Assembly (NCBI GenBank): GCA_964006375.1
Contig: OZ023269.1
Location: forward strand, 127,853,309-127,917,308
Length of the DNA stretch: 64,000 bases
Reading direction: 5' to 3'
From: Tillus elongatus
Lineage: Eukaryota; Arthropoda; Insecta; Coleoptera; Cleridae
Shown here piece after piece: positions 11,835-21,608 of the stretch; the stretch's first letter is position 1, and each line of letters starts with the position of its first letter. Below the pieces are notes generated by a model. It ran no database searches. It worked only from the letters and a program-made list of their open reading frames with translations, and was not told the DNA's origin. Made by a program: the position numbers and the translations under genes.

Positions 11835-12165
11835 AATGATTGCCATTTGCTTTTGCGAGAACTGGTTAGGCATTTGAAATATAATCGAATAGGTGACCTA
11901 AACTTGATTATGCGAGATTTTAACATTGACATACGTGAGAACGTTGCCGGTGTGCATGGGGACACATGTACAGCCTAGATGATCCCATACAATCCTATGG
12001 TTACGCTCCATGTGTGACTTCCCCTACTAGTGTTATAGGGAATACATCGATCACATATTTGTAAGGGGTGGGGATGAAAATCTGGTTATGGGTCAATAAA
12101 TTATCCATGTGGTATGTTACTGATTACCATCCTATCTTATTAACCCAGATACTCCCGAATTCATT
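11835..12165 (+). pseudogene. LINE apurinic-like endonuclease fragment
   Basis: Decoded across frames: RHLKYNRIGDLNLIMRDFNI, then YGYAPCVTSPTSVIGN, then SIDHIFVRGG, then TDYHPI. This order (GDFNID, then CVTxPT, then DHIFV, then TDHYPI) is that of the endonuclease domain of Jockey/CR1-type LINEs. GDFN is changed to RDFN and the frame is broken, so it is inactive. No reverse transcriptase follows, so it is an isolated fragment. Confidence 0.6.
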
Positions 12166-12464
12166 TCTTCCCGAAAAAAAATTCTGTCACCGTTTTCTGA
12201 TTGGTCCAAGTTTACTGAATATTTTCTTATTAGAATTTTTGTTTGTAATGTCAACAGTTTGTGAGATACAGCCCGTCCTTTATAAAGGACAATGGTATCA
12301 TGAGATATGATGAAAATAGTTAGGATAACTTGAAACGCATTTATTCAGATATAAACTCAACAACATCAAAACACATTTTACAAGCATAACATGAAGGGAA
12401 ATAATGACAAAAAAGAAAATAATAATAATAATAAACTTGAATTGTACAAAGAAAAATAATCATT
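12166..12464. other. Flank of the piggyBac relic
   Basis: AT-rich, with (AAT)n at 12418-12433. It may include the piggyBac 3' end, but I could not identify a terminal inverted repeat or TTAA pair. Confidence 0.35.
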
Positions 12465-14250
12465 TTGTATGGTACTCCAGGACGCAAGTCTTTGGATGCA
12501 AACCTACATTACACTTACTGCACAGAAAATGCACTTTTTTGTGGCATTAGCGACATCTAATTTGAGTTTCCTTATAGATGACAAAATGATTTTTGCCGTC
12601 AAATCGAGGATATTAAGTTTTTTTATGAGTTTCGAAAATACTTTTAACAAGGAGTCTGCGAAAGGTGTATTGATCTAGCTTTCCACCATGATGGTGATGC
12701 AATTGCCATGGGTTATCAATAGCCATGTCAAAGCAAAGGCAAATTATAGGAAAGTACCACTTTTTGCCTGTGACACTGACTCTATAGAGGCTAATATTGT
12801 GAACCGCCCTGTCGACACCTCCCATGTTTTTATTGTACTTCTTTGTTATATTAGATTGAGGTACTGAAATAATTTGTTTTCTTTCTGAGAAAATCGAGGC
12901 ACATTGGACGTTGGCACTATGGTATTCGAATTCGAGGCTACAGTAACCATGTTATTATAATTCTAGCGGCAAAATATGATGTTTTGATTGCTTTCCACAG
13001 CATACTCGAATCTGCTCTTCTCCTCTTTCTTCAGTTCTTTGCAAGATTTAATTGCAGATACTTGTATTCTGTTTTCCCTCAAAGTACCAGTTGCCTATAT
13101 ATTTCTATCCCTGGGTACCAGAAGCAAATCCCAAGACGTGAAATAATTGTTAATATATAAATGATATGGATAAATGCCTTCCTCTTGTACAATTTTGTCA
13201 GCAAACGAGAGCACTACACTTGCACCCAATCCTAAATCCTTGTATGATAGAAAGTAAGTACACATTAGGAGCTATTAGAAGGCTGTGAGAAATGACGTAT
13301 ATACAAATGATATGGATAAATGCCTTTCTCTTGTAAAATTTTGTCAGAAAACGAGAGCACTACACTTGCACCCAATCCTAAATCCTTGCATCCTTCAAAC
13401 CATTCTATGTAACCTGATCTACTAGCAGCCATCCAGAACCTATAACCACATCTAATAGGTTTACCTCTGATGAACCACTTGGATCCATGCCTACCGAAAT
13501 AAGACACCATAGACTCATCCATGCTATGATGTTCTTCGAGAGGGGCAAGCGACAGAAACTTATCATCCAACATATCTAATAATGGGCTAACTTTTGCAAA
13601 TTTGTTGGTTACATTCAAATTTTCATTGTCGCTACAATTTAGGTTTTGCATTATGTAATTGAAACGATTTCTTGAAATTGCCTCATATACTATTTTATAA
13701 TTAGCATCAGAAGTATTTTCCCAGTACAAGAAGTTTCTTGAAACAGTGGTATAACCACTATAAATAAGTACCCAAAAAATATTTTATTTCATCTACAGTT
13801 ATGTCTTCAGTTCTATTATGCTGCGATGCATAAATATTAGTGTAAGAAGTTATAATTTGCCATACTGAATCATCGAAAAATGTTTTAAAGCTTGGAGATT
13901 GTTCTTTGGTGAATAGGGTTTCTGTCAGTTGTGCAGCTTACTTATAATTCTCTCTAAATCCACTTATAATTTCTTGATCTCTTCTTACATTGGATAAAAT
14001 ATGATAAGGAAAGTTCATCTTCACTTTCATCACTGTTACTACCAATATCGTTGTTGAAAATGAGTTCAACTTGTGAATCCAATATATTTCCAAGCAAATT
14101 ATCGAATTCAACGTTTTCTTCTTCACCCGTGTGTTCGACAGTTACTGGTTCATCGACGCTCAGAGGTGGAATAACTGCGATACTATCTGGTAATCTCGTG
14201 CCATCTTCAATATTTTCTATTTCTGCCAACCGCTCATCGAGAGTCAACGG
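12465..14250 (-). pseudogene. piggyBac-like transposase, decayed
   Basis: The N-terminal acidic region starts at 14247 (MTLDERLAEIENIEDGTRLP). The DDE domain is clearest at 13729-13330 (RNRFNYIMQNLNCSD, EHHSMDESMVSYFGRHG with the first catalytic Asp, KPIRCGYRFWMAAS). The C-terminal part at 12825-12613 has MGGVDRAVHNISLYRV, which carries the third catalytic Asp, and KKWYFPIICLCFDMAIDNPW. The cysteine-rich domain at 12600-12472 reads HFVIYKETQIRCR, an in-frame TAA, then CHKKVHFLCSKCNVGLHP. Frameshifts and a ~146-bp partial duplication (13160-13246 and 13306-13390) disrupt the middle. Terminal repeats were not found. Confidence 0.9.
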
Positions 14251-14439
14251 TTTCGTTCAATAACTGCAAACATAGTAGTCTATCAAGCCATTGGCCTTTA
14301 CAAACGACAGCAAAATATAGAGAAACTAGTCCATAAACATAAAACAAAGAAAATGGAATCTACGACTTTCAAAAAAGATTGACCAGACAAAACCGTTGTC
14401 TGTTTCTCATTTAAACCGAGAAATACGAGTTAATAGCAT
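14251..14439. other. Gap between piggyBac and Penelope relics
   Basis: Nothing recognised; it may hold the 5' end of the piggyBac copy. Confidence 0.35.
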
Positions 14440-14764
14440 TTTTAAGAAAGCCATTTTTCAGCTAACATTTTCTCAAAAAATACACTAAAACATTTGCTAG
14501 GTAAGCCAATGGATAAAGATAAAACCACAGATGTGTCGGGAATCTATGAAATAAGTTGTAAGGATTGTGAACTTAAATATATTGGGCAAACTAAAATAAC
14601 CATTGAAATTAGATTTAAAGAACATTTAGCGCAACCGAGATATGACACTATTGACAAATCATGTATTCCTCATGATATTTGAAATAATAATGATCATGTA
14701 GATAAAGAAAATCTCAAGTTAATAAAAAATGTCAGGCAGTCGCGTCAGCGTGACGTTTACGAAA

Positions 14765-14878
<114 letters not shown>

Positions 14879-15160
14879 TTAGAAATTTGAACAAAAATGT
14901 TTCGATGAATGGAGTAGATCCGGTTCTATGTAGTCCATTTTTTGAACCGTTATCCTAATAACCAGGGCGTCCTTCTTAGAAGGAATATTTAATAACGACG
15001 CACATCATAACAAAGGCAGGTATGCAGTTTTAATTACAGGGATTTAGGAATCAACAGTGGGGGTCTGTCTGTATACTTCCCTAGAAGACGCTATTCGCAA
15101 CTGCTTGGCAATTAACATATAAATACTAGTTCTAGTCTATATTCACTTAGTATACTCATT

Positions 15161-15201
15161 CCTTTGGTGACGCTAACTTTGTTAGCGAAACGATCGTCTG
15201 G
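15161..15201 (+). ncRNA. Degenerate hammerhead ribozyme motif (Penelope terminal repeat)
   Basis: Helix II (GCTAAC/GTTAGC), GAAA and the short ACGATCGTC helix III with cleavage triplet GTC are intact. The first core strand is TTGGTGA where CTGATGA is expected, so it is probably inactive. It is in sense orientation downstream of the GIY-YIG frame. Confidence 0.55.
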
Positions 15202-15300
15202 TCAAAAAACTGTATTGTCATGAATTGGGTTCTCCAAATTGTTCAGTGCTCATCACAGGTTCCAATATTCACTCATCTTCACTCACTATATTTTCTTAGC

Positions 15301-15419
15301 CACACAAAGCATTTTGGTTTTGTGCCATTCTCCAATAATCAGTGGTAATGATTTTTTTTAAATGCCTACAACTTTTTTCTTTTAACCTAGAGATTTAGTG
15401 AATCAGGAGCGGCAGCTTG
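15301..15419. other. Short unassigned spacer
   Basis: Sequence between the Penelope-like terminal repeat and the next LINE; nothing seen. Confidence 0.4.
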
Positions 15420-15745
15420 AATTGCGAGGAAGATTTAAGATCAAACTAATAGCTCTTTTTTGAAGAACTAGGTAATACTTTATTCACTTTAGAACAGGTA
15501 CACCACACTTCTATACAATAGCTTAATGCAAACTGAAAACAAGCAAAATAATATGTACGAGCAGTTCCCAAACTCACAATATTACTCAGTATCCAATCGC
15601 ATAACAATAAGATGAACACTTGTGGCAGAACCTGTTGGCATGATAGTACCATCTCATTTATTTAGTTATCAATCTCAATTCCTAGAAATGAAGCTGTAAT
15701 AGACTGATTTCTACTTTTCCCAGTCACCGTAACAAGGTAGCTAAA

Positions 15746-15865
15746 TAAGGCTAGATGCATTCTCGCAACAATTAGAACCGTAGACCGGTTTCGCTCTCAC
15801 TAGAGCTCTTCAGTACTTGGTTCCGCAACTAGGTGGCGGCACGTCCACCACTCACTTGGTATTTA
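15746..15865 (-). mobile_element. 120-bp mini-element carrying a hammerhead ribozyme
   Basis: Flanked by a 12-bp direct repeat AAGGTAGCTAAA (15734-15745 and 15866-15877). Deleting the insert plus one repeat copy restores a continuous LINE reading frame (..RIESDFSYL then VTVTGKSRNQ..), which is strong evidence for a clean retro-insertion. The element encodes no protein. On the minus strand it contains a GGTGG/CCACC hairpin and then a complete hammerhead fold. It has no poly-A or microsatellite tail. It may be a minimal Penelope-related terminal repeat or an animal retrozyme. Confidence 0.8.
15775..15824 (-). ncRNA. Hammerhead ribozyme, full conserved core
   Basis: Minus-strand order: helix I 5' strand GAACC-AA-GTA, core CTGAAGA, helix II GCTCT/AGAGC with loop AGTG, core GAAA, helix III palindrome ACCGGT, cleavage triplet GTC, helix I 3' strand TAC-GGTTC. 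All catalytic-core bases of the hammerhead family appear present. Helix III has no loop of its own, as in the hammerheads of Penelope-like elements that are thought to cleave as dimers. The predicted cut is after the C paired with position 15788 or so on the plus strand. Activity is inferred, not shown. Confidence 0.85.
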
Positions 15866-15957
15866 AAGGTAGCTAAAATCACTTTCTATTCTTGTTGTAC
15901 TAAAGTTTAATACCATTGATTTCTGACTCCCCAAAATATTGTGTAAGTTTATTATGC

Positions 15958-16047
15958 AAAAGTGCAAACGTCAAATTTGACGGGCACAAACCAGAATTTG
16001 TAGATTCCGCAGGTTTGTGGGCGTCGAATTTGAGGTTTGCACTTTTT
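15958..16047. repeat. Short hairpin inverted repeat in the LINE relic
   Basis: Arms 15958-15992 and 16013-16047 are near-complete inverted copies (start AAAAGTGCAAAC, loop side GGCACAAACC). The spacer is ~20 nt. It may be a tiny fold-back insertion. Confidence 0.65.
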
Positions 16048-16069
16048 CAAAACATCTGTAGATTCACTT

Positions 16070-16414
16070 CTATTTGAATAAAATTCCAACTTGTCTCAGG
16101 GTACTTTCCTTGATTGAGGAAGGCGAACAGAAGTTGAAACAAGCACCAAACTTAACAGGTTTTCGAACCAAATAATACTTTTGCTTTCTTCCGAGTTCCA
16201 AAAGATCCGCTTTTGTGTGTCCAAAAAGGTCAATGGCACCGCGAACTTTGCCAAATCCCAAAAGGAAATCCCACACTTTTGCTTTGATCAAAATGTTTCT
16301 CGTGAGTGAGTAAACTGGGTCATCTGAATTCACCTTAACCATGTGTTTTGGTAAAGAATCCCATTTCGGTTGCTCTCGACCTTCCTGGGTCTCATGAGTT
16401 GGGCGAAGAAGCAT
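16070..16414 (-). CDS. Unrecognised 114-codon reading frame
   Basis: Open from an ATG at 16414 (MLLRPTHETQEGREQPKWDS) to a stop near 16070. It contains DLFGHTKADLLELGRKQKYY and VRKPVKFGACFNF. It lies between the motif-5 and thumb parts of a broken LINE, where such a sequence is not expected, so it may be part of another insertion or an exon remnant. I do not recognise the protein and see no splice signals that settle it. Confidence 0.25.
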   Translation of the reverse strand: MLLRPTHETQEGREQPKWDSLPKHMVKVNSDDPVYSLTRNILIKAKVWDFLLGFGKVRGAIDLFGHTKADLLELGRKQKYYLVRKPVKFGACFNFCSPSSIKESTLRQVGILFK

Positions 16415-16690
16415 AAGTGCTAATTTGATTATTAAGTTTATTATATTAAATCTCATTAGAATTAGCAACATGTACAACAAAAGTTTTATCGTTATAGTAT
16501 ATGACAAGTTCATCCCGAGGAGTGTCACTTGTATAAATAATATACAGCAACGGAACCAAAACGGGCTCCTAGGGAACTCCCCCGGATAATGCCACTGGCT
16601 AAAATTGGACTCACTTAACCTCCACAACCTCCCGCCGGAAAGACAGGAAACTCTGAAACCACTGCAGTGATATACTCTAATTCGTGGCAA

Positions 16691-17560
16691 TGCGTTTTAT
16701 TATGACAATAAAAAAATGCATTTTTAAACAAATTTTAATTAAAACATTGAAGATATAAGCGACGAACTTGATTGTTGAGTATGAGTTTAGAGCTCGCCGA
16801 TATAAGTTGTTGGTTGGAGATGAAACTGATGAATTACAAAGTGAATATCTAAAAGATCAGTACTTATGAGGCAATGGGGGCTTTAATAACTTATCCCCAT
16901 CCGGTTTCTGCAGGAATAATTAGTAAAGAAAGATTAGATTACATACTAGCGCGCTCTCTGGATTGCTTTAGGCTCTAATTTGTACTTCTGCAGAGTATAA
17001 AATATTATCAAGCATTTGTCTTTTGAGATTATTATCTTATAAGACAACTAACTCCAAACTTTTAGTGCCAGGTGGATTTCTAGACATTATTCATCGATTT
17101 TAATAATTCTGCTTCAAGAGTATGCCACTTCCACTTCACTGTTTTCGAAATGAATCTTTAAATCACCATAGAGACTAGATAGATAAGCCTGATTATTCCA
17201 TAAACTTCGCTCAGAGTCAACTAGCTGTTCTAATTTCTGAATTATAACGTAGTGTAATTGTACCCACACGAATCTAATATTGTTCAAAAAATATACAGAA
17301 ATACAGAATCCATTTTTATTTACCTTCTATATCTTTCAAGGTTACTCCTTAATAGTTGGTATTTTTGTTAAATTGGTAGTAGCGCTGTAGCTATTGAGCA
17401 TGATGTCACTAATTGGATCCCAGTACACACTTCTCGGCATCCTTTTTAAATTGCGAACAATTACCTTCGGAAAGCAAAGGTAAATCATCGAGTATCAACC
17501 CGTTGTGTAGCCAAGTTTGAAGCCCTATACAAGATGGTTCAAAAATAATGGCACACCGAG
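16691..17560. other. Unassigned AT-rich sequence
   Basis: No gene or repeat module recognised. A minus-strand 79-codon frame at 17409-17648 overlaps the start of the minisatellite and has no known domain. Confidence 0.4.
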
Positions 17561-17599
17561 CAGCGGTAGAATAGGCGGGGGAGTTTGTTTCGTTATAGC

Positions 17600-18200
17600 A
17601 AATAAATTTTGCCTTCCACCTGTGAGTGAAGTCGCTTGTCCGTTTCAAAGCTTAAAGAGAGATGACATCTCTCCCAGTTTGTCTGGACCCAACATCCATT
17701 AGTGTTTGACTTGAGGCGGTATCATGAAATCCCGCTCCCAAGCAGCATCCAAGCAAGGTATTTTTCCTGTTTCAAAGCTCACGGAAAAGATTTTAATCTC
17801 CACCCATAGAGATCGAATCTTTGTTTCGGGTTCGTTCAGACCTGACACCAACCAGTGCTAGACACAATGCGACATCCCACGAAGTCCTGCCTTCGAGCAT
17901 CACCCAAGCGAGGCGATTTGTCTGTTTCGAAGCACACAGTGGAGTCCTCAAAATCTGGGTTTATACCACTCTCCAGAGATCTCCACGCCCTTCCGGTCGT
18001 TTGGACACCCGACATCCAAGGCGGTATCAAGGAACCTCGCTCCGGAGTAACAACCAAGCGAGATCAGTTGTCTATTTCCAAGCCAGCAGTGGAGGCCTCA
18101 ATATCCGGGTGTATACCACTCCCCAGAGATATCCGCCTCCTTTCAGGCTCGGCTGTACGACACCCCCGCCAGTGTTTGACTCGAGTTAGCTGCCTCTTAC
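17600..18200 (+). repeat. GC-rich degenerate minisatellite, ~4 units
   Basis: Units of roughly 125-157 bp share GCGAGGCGATTTGTCTGTTT and ATACCACTCTCCAGAGAT. Anchors lie near 17627, 17752, 17909 and 18055. The block ends with a CTGCCTCTTACGACAGGCGG phrase. It is markedly richer in G and C than its flanks. Both strands stay open over more than 100 codons through it, probably from composition. The source is unknown. Confidence 0.55.
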
Positions 18201-18289
18201 GACAGGCGGGAGTTACCTTGAGCCTCTTGTTTTGTTTACTTTCCGGACTCACAGGGGTAAACATTCACTAATTTCTGTCAGCAGGCATA

Positions 18290-19089
18290 TTTCTTCTCTC
18301 ACATCTTCTAACACACTTTTACTCGCCCTTCTATCGGTGTACTGTGTTTTTATAATTTTCTTAGTGTTTACATCTTAAAAGCTTCTACTCTCTTCATGCC
18401 TTGCTTAGTCATAGTCCAAGTTTCCGCCCCATACACTACTACACTGTACGTACGACTTGATGAACTTTTTTCTTATGTCCAATTAGAAATGTTTGTTAGT
18501 GAAAATATTACTTTGTTTATTGAATGCTTGCTTTGCCATCGTGATCCTTCATCTCAGATATTTTCTACATTTACCATCATCCGTGATAATACATCCAAGG
18601 TACGTGAATATTTGGATTTGTTCAAGTTGTTGACCATTTAGCTTTACATCTATTTTCGCAGTTATATACTTATTTTTCTTCATTACTTTTCATTTAGGTA
18701 TATTATTGTCTAATTTAATTCGTTTTAACACTTTACTCAGCACAATCCGAATCCTTTGTAATTCTCATATCAGCGCTATTTCATCTCCGTATTTTGTGCA
18801 ATGGAACCGTTGTCCATTTATTTAAAACGGTGATGTCTTATTCTTCAGCCTATTTATTGTATTTTCTATAAATACATTAAACATATATAGCCATAATGGA
18901 CATCCCTGCCGTGCGCCTTTCCTTATTTTTGTTTCAGTTTCATATCCGTAAATATCTATTATGGTGCTTTGATTTTTGTAGAGACTGAGTATTATACGCC
19001 GATCCCTCCAATTCAATCCAGCTCTCTTCATTATGCTAAAAAATATGCTCCAATCCACATTATTCAATGCTTTTCGAGGTCTCCAAAAG

Positions 19090-19163
<74 letters not shown>

Positions 19164-19260
19164 TTCCTCAAGTATTCTTCTTCCTATTGCTTTAAGTGCT
19201 AGTATTGCGTCTCTAGTATAGCTTCTTAAAAAATACAACACGCTACAAATGTGCAATATT
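18290..19260 (-). pseudogene. RTE-like LINE reverse transcriptase with internal (TA)n
   Basis: Reading from 19256: TRDAILALKAIGRRILEERY, then the (TA)n tract 19092-19161, then KALNNVDWSIFFSIMKRAGL, RDRRIILSLYKNQSTIIDIY and KIRKGARQGCPLW (equivalent of the GVRQGC motif). Further down, across frames, come IFTYLGCIITDDGKC, MAKQAFN and IRKKFIKSYV, the typical RTE C-terminal block, to ~18300. The usual FxDxEKAF catalytic region has become FWRPRKALN next to the array, so the first catalytic Asp is lost. Confidence 0.75.
19092..19161. repeat. (TA)n microsatellite inside a reverse transcriptase relic
   Basis: Replaces or extends codons between LEERY and YCFWRPRKAL of the RTE-like LINE. Confidence 0.97.
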
Positions 19261-19731
19261 TTAGAAAACTTTAAATTTACGCTTTTACAATCATATTATT
19301 ACTTCCTAGGTAAAAAGAAAATACAAAAAAAATATACAAAAAAAATATGCAAACAAAAAAATATATAAAAATAGAAAATAAAAAAAAACACGATGAAAAA
19401 TTCAAGAATTTTTAATTTAATAACAAAAGATGTAATTTTTGTTTACATTATATTTAAGTACTATCAATTTGTAAAGCTATGGTCAAATAGGAGGCTCACT
19501 GAAAGGCATTAAAAGACACAAAAATAAATCCATATGATTGTATCCGCAAAATAAAACAAACAAAAATCTTCAAAAGTCTGTTACCAATGGACACTTAAGC
19601 TTCCGAGGTCATCCCAAACACGCTCACACACACTTCCTAGGTAAGTAAACAAAACACATGTAAAGTTCATTTTTGAAAAAACACCAATATTTCGTTCTGC
19701 TGTAATAGCCTAATAGAAAACAAAAAAGTGT
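19261..19731. other. Unassigned, A-rich
   Basis: A-rich tract at 19308-19400; otherwise nothing recognised. Confidence 0.5.
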
Positions 19732-20609
19732 GAACGCAGCAGGTGCGTTATGGAAGTGAATTTACCTAAAAATGTTTTTAATATCAACTACGTCTCTTTA
19801 ATGGCAGACATCAATTTGGTCACTGGTATAACCTATATAGTAGAAACAATGTACCATATTTTATCAAAATAACTTATTGTTTGAAAACGTACAAAAACTT
19901 TCAGAAAATAAACTTTAAATGTTTCCGAGAAAACTCGTTTCCTAGCCGACGAACGAACCTTAGGTTAATAGCAAATTGAGTTATTGAATTTTGAAGCATT
20001 TTATGAAAATTCGCTACCAAAACGCACTTACTGCGTCTAGATTTTTTTACAAACATGCATCATATTTCGATGAAAAATGCAAAAATGCAATAAGGAATGT
20101 TCAAAAAAAAATTATAGGCATCACCAACGACTTATGGGCCATCCTGTGATTGTCAAAATAATTTGTAAGATGCAGCTCAATACACCCTATAAGTACCGTA
20201 TACAATTTTTTCTCGTATCTTGCATAATAACAATTATATTGGCTTTACCGTAGAAATGCGTTACCCTGTAAACAGAAAGTAAACCCTTATATGGATTCTA
20301 GGAGGCCCAGTTTGTGTTCATTTGAAGAAATCTTTTTAGAATTCAAAAGTCGCGGTCTCCTCATTAACGAACTTTTTCTGCGAAAATTAGCAAAAAATTA
20401 TAGGCTGTTAAACCATAAACTTAACTAAAACTACTGCCAAAGCATCAGAGAAAGGGTGTAATTGAAATTAATTTTCTGCAAATATTTTATTAAAATGAAG
20501 GGCAATGAGGGTTGAAGCTGAAACTTAAGGGTTTGCAGAACACTTTTTACATAATCCGTATTTCTTTCATGTTCTTTGCTCAAATGTTGCCAATTTTGAC
20601 GTTTCATGC

Positions 20610-20611
<2 letters not shown>
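19732..20611 (+). repeat. Composite M-D-B repeat, uninterrupted copy
   Basis: M module 19732-20052 has inverted ends (GAACGCAGCAGGTGCGTTATGG at the left, CGCACTTACTGCGTCTAGA at the right). Module D reversed (20053-20268) contains CGACTTATGGGCCATCC and ends AATGCGTTACCCTG. A family-B-like head (20276-20420) and a tail with CATCAGAGAAAGGG and GACGTTTCA run to the next (TA)n. No coding potential. The same order at 9870-11325 shows that it amplifies, or is recombined, as one unit. Confidence 0.65.

Positions 20612-20681
<70 letters not shown>
20612..20681. repeat. (TA)n microsatellite
   Basis: Left boundary array of the minus-strand family B unit. Confidence 0.97.
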
Positions 20682-20683
<2 letters not shown>

Positions 20684-21059
20684 GAAACTGACCCTGGATA
20701 TGGGTTCTAGAGGGCCTAGTTCGCGCTCATTTGATTAAATGTTTTCTAAATTCAAAATCGGGATCTGCTCATTAGTGAATGTTGTTTTGAGAAAATTCAC
20801 TAAAACAAGTAGTTGTGAAGCCACGGGAAAAGTCTACGACTGTATTAAATATGGAACGTTTTCAATAAGTTAGGACAAGAACCAACAACCAGATATGCTA
20901 TTCAATTTGAATTAAATCTTAAAAGTTTTCATCTCCTCTTTATTAAATTATTTTTTATACAAAAACTCGCTAAAAAATTCATCGAAATAACAACAATCTA
21001 ATCAGATAACAGTAAAGTAAAATGAGGCTAAAAAAATTTGATAAAAAGTGAAATCACTA

Positions 21060-21135
21060 ACTGGGATTAGAACTCGTCATATAGGACTCGATTATCAGAT
21101 GTACAGGGTTTAGCTCACTCTGCTACGTTCGACAT
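21060..21135 (-). promoter_or_regulatory. tRNA-like pol III box pair in family B
   Basis: B-box-like sequence on the minus strand at 21063-21075 and an A-box-like TAGCAGAGTGAGCTAAA near 21111-21125. Confidence 0.45.
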
Positions 21136-21526
21136 GACATACTAACAGGTATATCCGGTAGTATGTTAATTGTCTAAATTTACTGTTTACACCAAACAAT
21201 TTTTATTTGCAATTGCTTTTTTGTTCATATTTCAACGGAATTGAGTAAGATAACAACTTAGACAAAGATCTAGGAGCTTGTTAGTCATTTTGTGTAACTT
21301 CTTTGATTTAATTATTTAAAAATTAATTTACCTCTACCTCTTTGTCTTTATCATAGAGATCTGAATTTTGGCACATAGGATACTCCTTACGGCAGTAACC
21401 AGCTTACCAAATTTGGTTGCTCTTACTTTATTATTTAAAACATAAAAGTTCCCGGAAAAAACACTTGCAAAAAAGGTATTTACCAAATTTTATCAAAATC
21501 GTTGCGTTATTTTTTGAGCTATCGGT

Positions 21527-21530
<4 letters not shown>

Positions 21531-21605
<75 letters not shown>
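21531..21605. repeat. (TA)n microsatellite
   Basis: Right boundary array of the minus-strand family B unit. Confidence 0.97.

Positions 21606-21608
<3 letters not shown>

Larger units (their letters stand above)
15420..16690 (-). pseudogene. LINE relic carrying two small insertions
   Basis: From 16690 down: reverse transcriptase motifs WFQSFLSFRREVVEVK and GVP(stop)EPVLVPLLYIIYTSD, then a region I cannot assign (16414-16070). The later part reads MVLNFSTTRIESDFSYL, VTVTGKSRNQSITASFLGIE and SLGTARTYYFACFQFALSYC, IEVWCTCSKVNKV. The frame MVLNF..SFLGIE is continuous only if the 120-bp insertion at 15746-15865 and one copy of its 12-bp target duplication are removed. Several stops show it is dead. 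It is a CR1/Jockey-type reverse transcriptase and differs from LINE family A. Confidence 0.7.
20612..21605 (-). repeat. Family B repeat, copy with (TA)n at both ends
   Basis: Minus-strand unit bounded by (TA)n arrays 20612-20681 and 21531-21605. The interior order is head, tail (CCACGGGAAAAGTCTACGAC), tRNA-like part (~21060-21135) and mid section ending GAGCTATCGGTGTGA. This is a circular permutation of the copy at 8765-9835, as expected if units recombine or amplify through their (TA)n. Confidence 0.7.

Noticed and set aside
13160..13390. Two separate piggyBac copies suggested by repeated transposase codons
   Set aside because: The second copy of the codons is a ~146-bp local duplication inside one relic; no second set of other domains is seen.
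17821..18271. Two overlapping plus-strand frames of 122 and 138 codons as genes
   Set aside because: They lie in a GC-rich tandem repeat that stays open in several frames on both strands, which is a composition effect.
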